Assembly: GCA_013349485.1 (NCBI GenBank)
Contig: DUZM01000141.1
Location: 1 to 5,386, forward strand
Origin: Candidatus Hydrogenedentota bacterium
GTDB taxonomy: Bacteria > Hydrogenedentota > Hydrogenedentia > Hydrogenedentales > SLHB01
Length of the DNA stretch: 5,386 nucleotides
Reading direction: 5' to 3'
Shown: positions 1-5,386 of the stretch, piece by piece
Layout of the letters: every line of letters starts with the position of its first letter
How positions within the stretch are numbered: the stretch's first letter is position 1
Made by a program: the position numbers and the translations under genes
The notes under the pieces: generated by a model
Told to the model about the DNA's origin: nothing
Seen by the model: only the letters and a program-made list of their open reading frames with translations
Database searches by the model: none

Positions 1-166
1 ACCCGGCACGGTCGTTCACGTCGAGCCGGACCGCGTCCTGGTGGCCACGGGCGACGGCCGGCTGGCGATGCGAGCCTTTCAGGCGCCCGGGGGGCGCGCC
101 ATGCGCATGGCGGCCTACCTGCGCGGACATCCAATCACGCCGGGCGATAAATTCGAGGATCTCTGA
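1..166 (+). CDS. fmt: Methionyl-tRNA formyltransferase, C-terminal end (5' end outside window)
   Basis: This is the last 54 codons of a gene entering from the left edge; the first complete codon is at base 2 and the TGA stop is at 164-166. The product formylates Met-tRNAfMet for translation initiation in the cytoplasm. Only the C-terminal beta-barrel tRNA-binding domain is present. It shows the family-typical start of a strand (GTVVHVE), the segment VLVATGDGRLAMR, and the terminal signature AAYLRGHPITPGDKF close to the stop. The catalytic formyl-transfer domain lies outside the window, so function is assigned from the tail alone. The neighbouring rsmB starts 2 bases after the stop, and fmt next to rsmB is a common bacterial arrangement, which supports the call. 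A gene for another protein with an Fmt C-terminal domain is possible but less likely. Confidence 0.86.
   Translation, partial: PGTVVHVEPDRVLVATGDGRLAMRAFQAPGGRAMRMAAYLRGHPITPGDKFEDL
155..159 (+). promoter_or_regulatory. Ribosome binding site of rsmB
   Basis: GAGGA lies 9 bases before the GTG at 169, inside the last codons of fmt. It supports the GTG as the real rsmB start and suggests translational coupling to fmt. Confidence 0.6.
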
Positions 167-168
167 GC

Positions 169-1500
169 GTGCCCGCGGACGTCGTACGGGACGCCGCAAT
201 CGCCGTTCTGCTGCGGGTGTTCGAGCAAGGCGCGTTCCTCGACAGGGTCCTTGACGGGGCCATCGCGCGGACGAAGCTTTCCGCTCGCGGCCGCCGTTTT
301 CTCACGCAACTCGTCTACGGCACGGTTCGCCATAACCTGTTGTGTGATTTCGTGATCGAGTCGATGCTTCGCCAACCCATCGACAAACTGCCTAAACCCA
401 TTCTGACAATCCTGCGCATGGGCGTCTTCCAATCGCTTTTCTGCGACCAAGTTACGCATCCCGCCATGGTTCATACCTCCGTGGATCTTGCCAAAAAATG
501 GGGCCATGCCGGCACGGCACGGCTTGTGAACGCCGTGCTGAAGCGGGCGCCACAGTCCCTCCAAGACGTCCGGTTCCCTGATCCGGAACGGGATCCCGCC
601 AGACACCTCAGCGTACGATACTCGATGCCGCTATGGTTGGTCCAACGCTGGGCCGAAACCTACGGCAGAGATGTGGCCCGAACGTTGTGTGAGACTTCCA
701 ACACAGAGGCGCCCACAACCGTGCGCGTCAACACGCTCAGGACCACGTCCGAAAAACTCGCCCGACTCCTTGCCAAAACGGGCTTTGCGGTCGAGAAGCG
801 CACCTGCGTCCCGGAGGAGTTGACTTGTGCGGGCGTCGCTCCTACGGCCCGCGCCAAGGCCTTTCAGGCCGGATACTATGTCCTGCAAGACCCGGCGTCC
901 ATGCTGGCCGCCCATCTACTGGAACCGCAGGCGGGCGAACGGATATTAGATATGTGTTCGGCCCCGGGCGGCAAGGCGGGACACATCGCGCAACTGACCC
1001 ACGACGACGCACGCCTCGTTGCCATGGACATTCATGCCAGGAAACTGAGGCGGGTCCGGCAGAACGCAGAACGAATGAACCTCCGCAGCCTTTCGCTGCT
1101 ATGCGGCGATGGCGCAAGCGCACCGTTTCCCAAATGTTTTGACCGCGTGCTCGTGGATGCGCCATGCACCGGGTGCGGCACGTTGCGCCGTCATCCGGAT
1201 TTGAAATGGCGGCTCCAGCCCGGCGACGCCGAACGGCTCGCAACACTGCAGTTGGCGTTGTTGCGTTCCGCCGTGGAAGTCTGCAAAAATGGTGGCCTTG
1301 TCGTGTACTCGGTCTGTACCTTTTCTCCGGACGAAACGGTTCATGTGGCCGAAGCAATCCATGCCGACGGCAAAACGGAGTTCGACGACGGACCGGAATG
1401 GATAGGCAAATGGCGAATCGAACGCGGTCGATACCAAATCCTCCCCGAAAAGGGAGGGCCGGACGGATTCTTCTTGATGCGGTTGCGGACGGTATCGTAG
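169..1500 (+). CDS. rsmB: 16S rRNA (cytosine-967-C5)-methyltransferase RsmB
   Basis: The product is 443 residues, close to the family norm of about 430-450. It transfers a methyl group from S-adenosylmethionine to C5 of cytosine 967 of 16S rRNA. Residues about 5-130 form a NusB-like RNA-binding domain, ending in the typical VNAVLKRA (about 120-127). A linker with VRVNTLR (185-191) follows. The Rossmann methyltransferase domain has the SAM-binding motif DMCSAPGGKAGHIA (261-274), the DAPC motif with Cys333, and the second cysteine, Cys383, in YSVCTFSPDE. The segment RRHPDLKW (340-347) is typical of RsmB rather than RsmF. In this family the cysteine in the second motif (here Cys383) attacks the base and the DAPC cysteine assists release. 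The start is GTG at 169, with GAGGA 9 bases upstream and 2 bases after the fmt stop. The C-terminal ILPEKGGPDGFFLMRLR is the normal family ending, so the gene is complete. Its last 90 to 100 bases appear to overlap the start of the next gene. Confidence 0.95.
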   Translation: MPADVVRDAAIAVLLRVFEQGAFLDRVLDGAIARTKLSARGRRFLTQLVYGTVRHNLLCDFVIESMLRQPIDKLPKPILTILRMGVFQSLFCDQVTHPAMVHTSVDLAKKWGHAGTARLVNAVLKRAPQSLQDVRFPDPERDPARHLSVRYSMPLWLVQRWAETYGRDVARTLCETSNTEAPTTVRVNTLRTTSEKLARLLAKTGFAVEKRTCVPEELTCAGVAPTARAKAFQAGYYVLQDPASMLAAHLLEPQAGERILDMCSAPGGKAGHIAQLTHDDARLVAMDIHARKLRRVRQNAERMNLRSLSLLCGDGASAPFPKCFDRVLVDAPCTGCGTLRRHPDLKWRLQPGDAERLATLQLALLRSAVEVCKNGGLVVYSVCTFSPDETVHVAEAIHADGKTEFDDGPEWIGKWRIERGRYQILPEKGGPDGFFLMRLRTVS

Positions 1501-2561
1501 GCTTTGCCCTATTCGCATTCCGTTTCATTCTCTGGGTATTTGGGTGGGCCGTAGCGACGGCATTCTTTCTGGCCGTTATGGCCGGCGCCGGGTATTACGT
1601 TTTCTCGAAGACGGTTGCAGGCGGTGAACTGGTTCGGGTGCCCGACATCGTAGACATGCCCTTTTCCGAAGCCCACTATGTGCTCGAGGAACACGGACTC
1701 GAGAGCGGCAAACCCATACCGATGTTCAGCGAAGACGTCGAGGAACATCGCGTAATCGCGCAACGGCCCGCCGCCAACACCGTGGTTCGCGCCGGCAGAA
1801 AAATCATCCCCACCGTAAGCGTCGGCCCCGACACGGTTCAAGTCCCAGACCTCCTGCGAAAACCCCTCCAGGACGCGCGCGACGCTATCCTCCAGATGGC
1901 GTTCAAGATAGGCAGCACGGCCCGAGTGCCGCACCAAACGCCCCGCGACACCGTCCTCGCTCAGGATCCCCGTCCTGGCGTCGAAGCCGTACAGGGGAGC
2001 CCGATTCACGTCCTCGTCAGTGACGGCTCATTCCCGATGCCCAATCTCGTAGGCAAGCCGCTTGACGAGGTCAAACGTCTTCTCGCCCCAGGTCACCTCA
2101 ATGCCGTGCCGGTGCGCATCGACGCGCCGGACATGCCCGTAAACGTCGTCCTTGCCCAAGATCCCCGCCCCGGCGACGTCGTCAACCAGGGCGACTATGT
2201 CCGCTACGAGGTACGGACCTTGCATCCCGCCGATTTACCCAATGCCAAGCGTCAGGTAACCGTCCGATACACGGTGCCGTTCTCGTGGTTCGAACGGGAG
2301 GTGCGGGTCGACGTCGTCGACAAAAGCGACAACCGCATGACGGTCTTTCCGCGCAAGAAAGACTATGTCGGCGGCCTTCCCCCGCAGTTCCCCGCCGGCA
2401 CCGCCATTACCGTGCCCGGCATCGAGTTCGCCGAGGAAGTAACGGTCGAGGTCTACCTCGACGGCGAGAAGGACTGCTCCTATTACTATAAAGGGAATGC
2501 CCCGCCCGTCATAACGCGTTTCAGTAATGAGCCTGGAGGAATGGGTCGTGCCGACTATTAA
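1410..2561 (+). CDS. Membrane-anchored protein with three PASTA domains
   Basis: From ATG 1410 the product is 383 residues. A short basic N-terminus (RTRSIPNPPRKGRAGR) precedes a hydrophobic stretch at about 29-66, read as a signal anchor with one membrane span and the rest outside. Three PASTA repeats follow at about 74-140, 142-206 and 207-270. Each opens with a VPD/MPN strand (VRVPDIV, VQVPDLL, FPMPNLV) and carries the core VIAQRP or VLAQDPRPG (115, 182, 247). Residues 281-370 form a beta-rich C-terminal region that I do not recognise. PASTA domains bind peptidoglycan fragments or mediate protein contacts in Ser/Thr kinases and penicillin-binding proteins. Neither a kinase nor a transpeptidase domain is present here, so the role is unknown and envelope-associated at best. 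The start is uncertain: ATG 1398 and ATG 1410 lie inside rsmB with weak ribosome sites, and ATG 1578 would remove most of the membrane span. The end overlaps the rpe start by 14 bases. Confidence 0.85.
   Translation: MANRTRSIPNPPRKGRAGRILLDAVADGIVGFALFAFRFILWVFGWAVATAFFLAVMAGAGYYVFSKTVAGGELVRVPDIVDMPFSEAHYVLEEHGLESGKPIPMFSEDVEEHRVIAQRPAANTVVRAGRKIIPTVSVGPDTVQVPDLLRKPLQDARDAILQMAFKIGSTARVPHQTPRDTVLAQDPRPGVEAVQGSPIHVLVSDGSFPMPNLVGKPLDEVKRLLAPGHLNAVPVRIDAPDMPVNVVLAQDPRPGDVVNQGDYVRYEVRTLHPADLPNAKRQVTVRYTVPFSWFEREVRVDVVDKSDNRMTVFPRKKDYVGGLPPQFPAGTAITVPGIEFAEEVTVEVYLDGEKDCSYYYKGNAPPVITRFSNEPGGMGRADY
2535..2540 (+). promoter_or_regulatory. Ribosome binding site that decides the rpe start
   Basis: GGAGGA sits 7 bases before GTG 2548, an ideal spacing. 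The upstream in-frame ATG at 2527 has no such site and would place the Shine-Dalgarno inside its own coding sequence. GTG 2548 is therefore preferred. The site lies within the last codons of the PASTA gene. Confidence 0.75.
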
Positions 2562-3192
2562 GATTGCGCCCTCAATACTGGCAAGTGATTTCAGCCGTTT
2601 GGGAGAAGAGGTCCGCGCCGTCGTCGACGCGGGCGCCGATTGGATTCACGTGGACGTTATGGACGGGCATTTCGCCCCCAACATTACGATGGGCCCGCCT
2701 GTTGTGGCCGCGTTGCGCCGGCACTGCAGCGTCCCAATGGACGTGCATCTGATGATTGCCAATCCCGACGAGTTCCTCGAGGATTTTGCAAACGCGGGCG
2801 CCGACATTATCTCGTTTCACGTCGAGGCCGCCAACCACCCCCATAGACTCCTCGATAAAATCAAGGGACTGGGATGTCAGGCCGGAATCGTGCTCAATCC
2901 CGGCACGTCGCCGGACGAGATTGAATACCTGCTCGAGTCCGTGGACATGGTCTTGGCCATGGCGGTTAATCCCGGCTTCGGCGGGCAGGCGTTTATTCCC
3001 GAAGTGCTTCGCAAAATCCAAGATCTGCGTGCAATGCTCGGCGACCGCGACCTCGAGGTCGATGGCGGCATCGATGCGCGAACGGCCCCCGACGTCATCC
3101 GGGCAGGCGCGAATGTGCTCGTGGCCGGCACCTACATTTTTGCAAACCCTTCCTATGTCGAGGCGGTCGAGATGCTCCGTGCCGCAGGCTGA
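2548..3192 (+). CDS. rpe: Ribulose-phosphate 3-epimerase
   Basis: The 214-residue product is near the family norm of about 215-225. It interconverts D-ribulose 5-phosphate and D-xylulose 5-phosphate in the pentose phosphate or Calvin pathway, in the cytoplasm. It is a TIM barrel beginning KIAPSILASDFSRLGEE. Metal ligands expected for the family are visible: His34 and Asp36 in IHVDVMDGHFAPN, His67 in MDVHLMI, and Asp172 in VDGGID. Asp36 and Asp172 are also the catalytic acid/base pair. The phosphate-binding loop is NPGFGGQ (141-147), followed by VDGGI and the VAGTYIF segment (192-198). The start is GTG 2548, chosen for the GGAGGA 7 bases upstream; ATG 2527 would add seven residues that are not family-like. 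The start overlaps the PASTA gene by 14 bases, suggesting coupled translation. The last 40 bases overlap the convergent carboxypeptidase gene on the other strand. Confidence 0.96.
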   Translation: MPTIKIAPSILASDFSRLGEEVRAVVDAGADWIHVDVMDGHFAPNITMGPPVVAALRRHCSVPMDVHLMIANPDEFLEDFANAGADIISFHVEAANHPHRLLDKIKGLGCQAGIVLNPGTSPDEIEYLLESVDMVLAMAVNPGFGGQAFIPEVLRKIQDLRAMLGDRDLEVDGGIDARTAPDVIRAGANVLVAGTYIFANPSYVEAVEMLRAAG

Positions 3193-4358
3193 GGCGCCTT
3201 CCCACGCCATCGTAAGACGCTCTCTTTCAACTTCCAGCGCCAACTCGCCGGCGCCAAATCCATTGGCGCCAAAAGCCGCGTCGCCGCGAGCGTTTTTTGG
3301 CCCAAGCACACCTCGACTTTGCCGAGCGGGGTGCCCGCGATCACCGGCGCTTTGATCGCCGCTGGTTGGTCGGACACAACCCGTAGATGCTCGAGATCCC
3401 GGATCCTCACCGTGACCCAGAGATCGCTTGCCAAGACGGGTGTGACCTGGGCCGTCTCGCAATTTGTCACCCGCACCGCAGGCGCGACCGCATCGCCCTT
3501 GGACAACACCCGAAATCTTCGCACGTTTGTGAAACCTTCCTCGAGAAGTTCCTGCGCCCTCTCAAAGCGGCCGCTCCTCTCTTTGCAGCCCATGACCACT
3601 GCGATTAGGCGGATGCCGCCTCTTTCGGCCGTCGCTGTCACACAATATCCCGCGGCCCCCGTGAAGCCCGTCTTGAGCCCGTCGCATCCGTTCATTCGCC
3701 ATAACAGTCTATTCGTATTGCGCCTGTCGGCGCCGTCGGGCCTGAGTTGATGGTTCTGCAAACTGGTCCACTCTCGAATGATCGGATGAAGCACGCACCA
3801 CTGAGCCAAAATCGCCATGTCCCGCGCGGTACTCTGATCCGGCTTTCCGCCGTTTCCTGGCGAGAGCCCATGGACACTGTGAAACTCCGTGTCGATCATG
3901 CCGAGTTCTCGGGCGCGGCCGTTCATTCTGCCGACCAACGCATCTTCACTTCCCCACAAAGCTTCGGCCACCGCAATGGCCGCGTCGTTCGCCGAAACAA
4001 CCGCGAGCGCCGCCATCAGATGGCTCAGCGGCCACACTTCCCCGGCCGAAACATACACCCGGGCGCCGCCAACCGTCTCGACGTTGCGCGTAATCGTGAC
4101 CGGCGTGTCGAGCGTCCACTTGCCGTCGCGCATCCCTTCCGCCACCAATAGCAGAGGCATCATCTTCACCATGCTGGCAGGCGGACGACGCAAATCCGCA
4201 TTGTGCTCCGACACGATGAGGCCGGTTTGAGCTTCGATACAGATCGAGCTAATCGGATAGTCGGCGCGGGCAATTGTCGCAGCGAAAAGCAACGCAATGA
4301 AGCCGCCTGAAAAAATAGAACCCAGCAATAAAGTCACTCGCATCCGCCCGTGCCGCAT
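3153..4358 (-). CDS. D-alanyl-D-alanine carboxypeptidase, S11 family (DacF/PBP5-like)
   Basis: The 401-residue product should trim the terminal D-Ala from peptidoglycan stem pentapeptides in the periplasm or outside the membrane. A signal peptide spans about 1-32, with hydrophobic core LLGSIFSGGFIALLFAATIA and likely cleavage after ARA, before DYP. The serine penicillin-recognition motifs are in order: SMVK with nucleophile Ser62 and Lys65, SAN (122-124), and KTG (229-231). HGLSPGN (163-169) and STARDMAIL (176-184) are also family-typical. Residues about 281-365 match the beta-rich PBP5-type C-terminal domain. The tail ASWRWKLKESVLRW (371-384) looks like the cationic amphipathic helix that tethers these enzymes to the membrane. 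The start at 4358 lies 5 bases after the stop of the upstream kinase gene; ATG 4343 is an alternative that keeps the whole signal peptide. Neither has a strong ribosome site, so coupling to the upstream gene is likely. The 3' end overlaps rpe by 40 bases. DacA, DacC and DacF cannot be separated from sequence alone. Confidence 0.93.
   Translation of the reverse strand: MRHGRMRVTLLLGSIFSGGFIALLFAATIARADYPISSICIEAQTGLIVSEHNADLRRPPASMVKMMPLLLVAEGMRDGKWTLDTPVTITRNVETVGGARVYVSAGEVWPLSHLMAALAVVSANDAAIAVAEALWGSEDALVGRMNGRARELGMIDTEFHSVHGLSPGNGGKPDQSTARDMAILAQWCVLHPIIREWTSLQNHQLRPDGADRRNTNRLLWRMNGCDGLKTGFTGAAGYCVTATAERGGIRLIAVVMGCKERSGRFERAQELLEEGFTNVRRFRVLSKGDAVAPAVRVTNCETAQVTPVLASDLWVTVRIRDLEHLRVVSDQPAAIKAPVIAGTPLGKVEVCLGQKTLAATRLLAPMDLAPASWRWKLKESVLRWRGKAPQPAARSISTAST
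3250..3270. repeat. Perfect 8-bp inverted repeat, possible weak terminator hairpin
   Basis: GGCGCCAA at 3250-3257 and its exact complement TTGGCGCC at 3263-3270 flank a 5-base loop, ATCCA. The repeat lies 57 bases beyond the rpe stop, inside the carboxypeptidase coding region, where the two halves encode LAP...LAP (residues 363-369 of that protein). The plus strand has an A-run, not a T-run, after the stem, so it is not a standard intrinsic terminator. It may still slow transcription at the convergent junction, or simply reflect the repeated codons. Confidence 0.4.
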
Positions 4359-4363
4359 CCTGT

Positions 4364-5386
4364 TCAGTGGTTCGTGGTCGCGCCCCGGCCCGTGTCCGGG
4401 GCCAAAATAATGTCCGTGAGTTCCTCGATGGCAAACGGTTTCCGGAGGGTGCGCACGGCGCCTTTGCTGATGCACTTTTCCGGGACCGCACCCGTCATGG
4501 CGCACACGGGGATGTCCCGTGTGGTTGGCTCGGCCTTGAACCAAGCCAGCGCCGCCGCATCGACATGCTCCGGCCCGTCCGCATCGAAGAGAATCATGTC
4601 CGGTGTTGTACCCTGTGCAAGTTCTCGTGCCTGCGCCGGGCTATTGCCCGAGACGCATTCAACGCGCCTGAGACGCAGCGCCGTCTCAATCCATTCGGCG
4701 AAATCGACGTCAGGACTCAGTAAAATAACGCGGGCAAGGGGCCCTATTGTCCGCTCACGCGGCCCAACAGGCTCACCCGATTCCGCAACGATTTCCCCGA
4801 AAACAAGTTCCCGAATTGCGCCGAGGAGTTCGCGCGGGCCGAAAGGCTTGGTTATCACCCGAATAGAACCAGCTGCGGGATCTGGATCGGCGAACTCAGC
4901 TCGGCTGTTTTGCGTGAGCAGCGCGACGGGTACGGCCTCGCCTCCCGCGCTTCTCCGAAGTTGAGACACGGTGCGCGTGCCAGATAGATCAGGCAAAGAT
5001 TCGTCAATCAGTATGATGTCCGGACGACTCTCCTTCGCTTCACGGAGACACTCGTGCCCGCTGCCCGCCTGTCTGACGCGGCAGCCCGCCTCGCTCAAGA
5101 GTGATGCGACGGGTTCGCGGAGCCCCGCATCTTCGGCCACAAGCACGACGTCCAGACCCGCTATGCCCCGGCGATCCTCCGGCGTCAATTCCTGTTTGAA
5201 TAATGCGTCGGGAAACACCAGCGTAAACGAGCTGCCCTTGTCAATCGCGCTCTCGAGTTCGATGGTCCCGCCGTGCGCCTCGACAAGGCTCTTGGCGATC
5301 GACAGACCGATGCCTGCCCCGCTGTACCGTCGGGCTTGCGAGCCGTCAACCTGAAAAAACTTGTCAAACACGCGCTCCTGAAACGC
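4364..5386 (-). CDS. Hybrid sensor histidine kinase with two C-terminal receivers (5' end outside window)
   Basis: The fragment is 340 residues and is open to the right edge, where AFQERVFDKFF reads straight through. The N-terminal sensor and histidine phosphoacceptor domains lie outside the window. Residues 1-60 are the end of a HATPase domain: F-box FDKFF (7-11), G-box GAGIGLSIAK (23-32) and GSSFTLVFP. Receiver 1 (about 78-195) has acidic pair Glu85-Asp86, phosphoacceptor Asp128 in LIDESLPDLSG, Thr158 and Lys180, so it looks active. Receiver 2 (about 217-328) keeps Asp268 in MILFDADGPE, Thr298 and Lys316. It has Ser224-Pro225 where the acidic pair is expected. No DNA-binding or HPt domain follows. 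The protein likely autophosphorylates and passes phosphate to its own receivers. The signal is unknown. Its stop is 5 bases before the carboxypeptidase start, implying co-transcription. The GTG at 5371 is not a real start, since homology continues through it. Confidence 0.92.
   Translation of the reverse strand, partial: AFQERVFDKFFQVDGSQARRYSGAGIGLSIAKSLVEAHGGTIELESAIDKGSSFTLVFPDALFKQELTPEDRRGIAGLDVVLVAEDAGLREPVASLLSEAGCRVRQAGSGHECLREAKESRPDIILIDESLPDLSGTRTVSQLRRSAGGEAVPVALLTQNSRAEFADPDPAAGSIRVITKPFGPRELLGAIRELVFGEIVAESGEPVGPRERTIGPLARVILLSPDVDFAEWIETALRLRRVECVSGNSPAQARELAQGTTPDMILFDADGPEHVDAAALAWFKAEPTTRDIPVCAMTGAVPEKCISKGAVRTLRKPFAIEELTDIILAPDTGRGATTNH

Noticed and set aside
1164..1397. 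The long N-terminal extension of the PASTA frame back to 1164
   Set aside because: The translation is Arg-rich out-of-frame rsmB sequence over the catalytic motifs, with no similarity to PASTA proteins and no need for it before the membrane anchor.
842..1528. Long minus-strand open frames opposite rsmB (228, 139 and 94 codons)
   Set aside because: The sense strand encodes a complete, motif-rich RsmB. The antisense translations are Arg/Pro-rich, match no family and have no ribosome site, as expected for shadow frames in GC-rich DNA.
1950..2175. Near-repeat DNA around 1951-1980 and 2148-2177 as a mobile or recombination repeat
   Set aside because: Both copies encode the conserved VLAQDPRPG core of successive PASTA domains, and the divergence is at synonymous positions.
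2527..2547. ATG 2527 as the rpe start
   Set aside because: The added residues MSLEEWV are not family-like, there is no ribosome site upstream, and GGAGGA is ideally placed for GTG 2548.
2572..3462. A 296-codon minus-strand frame covering rpe
   Set aside because: It lies opposite rpe and extends into the carboxypeptidase gene in another frame. Its translation shows no domain and both real genes are well supported.
4359..4544. N-terminal extension of the carboxypeptidase to position 4544
   Set aside because: The extension would overlap the second receiver of the kinase by about 180 bases, and would bury the clear signal peptide in the interior of the protein.
4364..5371. GTG at 5371 as the start of a small double-receiver protein
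   Set aside because: The frame stays open to the window edge, and AFQERVFDKFF matches the continuous F-box region of a histidine kinase. The GTG is an internal valine.

Overview
The window looks like an ordinary piece of bacterial chromosome of moderately high GC. It is almost fully coding, with no RNA genes, mobile elements or CRISPR arrays visible. The lineage cannot be fixed from the sequence. The order fmt - rsmB - PASTA protein - rpe, GTG starts, and a hybrid histidine kinase with two C-terminal receivers suggest a Gram-negative-type environmental bacterium, such as a deltaproteobacterial, planctomycete-like or Hydrogenedentes-like lineage. That assignment is inference.

The left 60 % (1-3192) is one tightly packed plus-strand gene string. 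It starts with the 3' end of fmt (methionyl-tRNA formyltransferase). Two bases later comes rsmB (16S rRNA m5C967 methyltransferase). A membrane-anchored protein with three PASTA repeats follows, whose plausible start lies inside the rsmB 3' end. The string ends with rpe (ribulose-phosphate 3-epimerase), whose GTG start overlaps the end of the PASTA gene. Overlaps or gaps of a few bases at each junction imply a single transcript with translational coupling. It mixes translation initiation, rRNA modification, an envelope protein and pentose phosphate metabolism.

The right 40 % (3153-5386) is a minus-strand pair. The upstream gene enters from the right edge without its 5' end. It encodes the end of a histidine-kinase ATPase domain followed by two receiver domains, the second of which has lost the usual acidic pair. 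Five bases after its stop begins a D-alanyl-D-alanine carboxypeptidase (S11 family, DacF/PBP5-like) with signal peptide, SxxK, SxN and KTG motifs, and a cationic amphipathic C-terminal tail. The two strands converge, and the rpe and carboxypeptidase coding regions overlap by 40 bp. No classical terminator lies between them, only a perfect 8-bp GC-rich inverted repeat inside the carboxypeptidase gene.

No clearly new system is visible. The points most worth a second look are the stand-alone PASTA protein with an uncharacterised C-terminal region and an ambiguous start, the degenerate second receiver, and the coupling of a hybrid kinase to a cell-wall carboxypeptidase.
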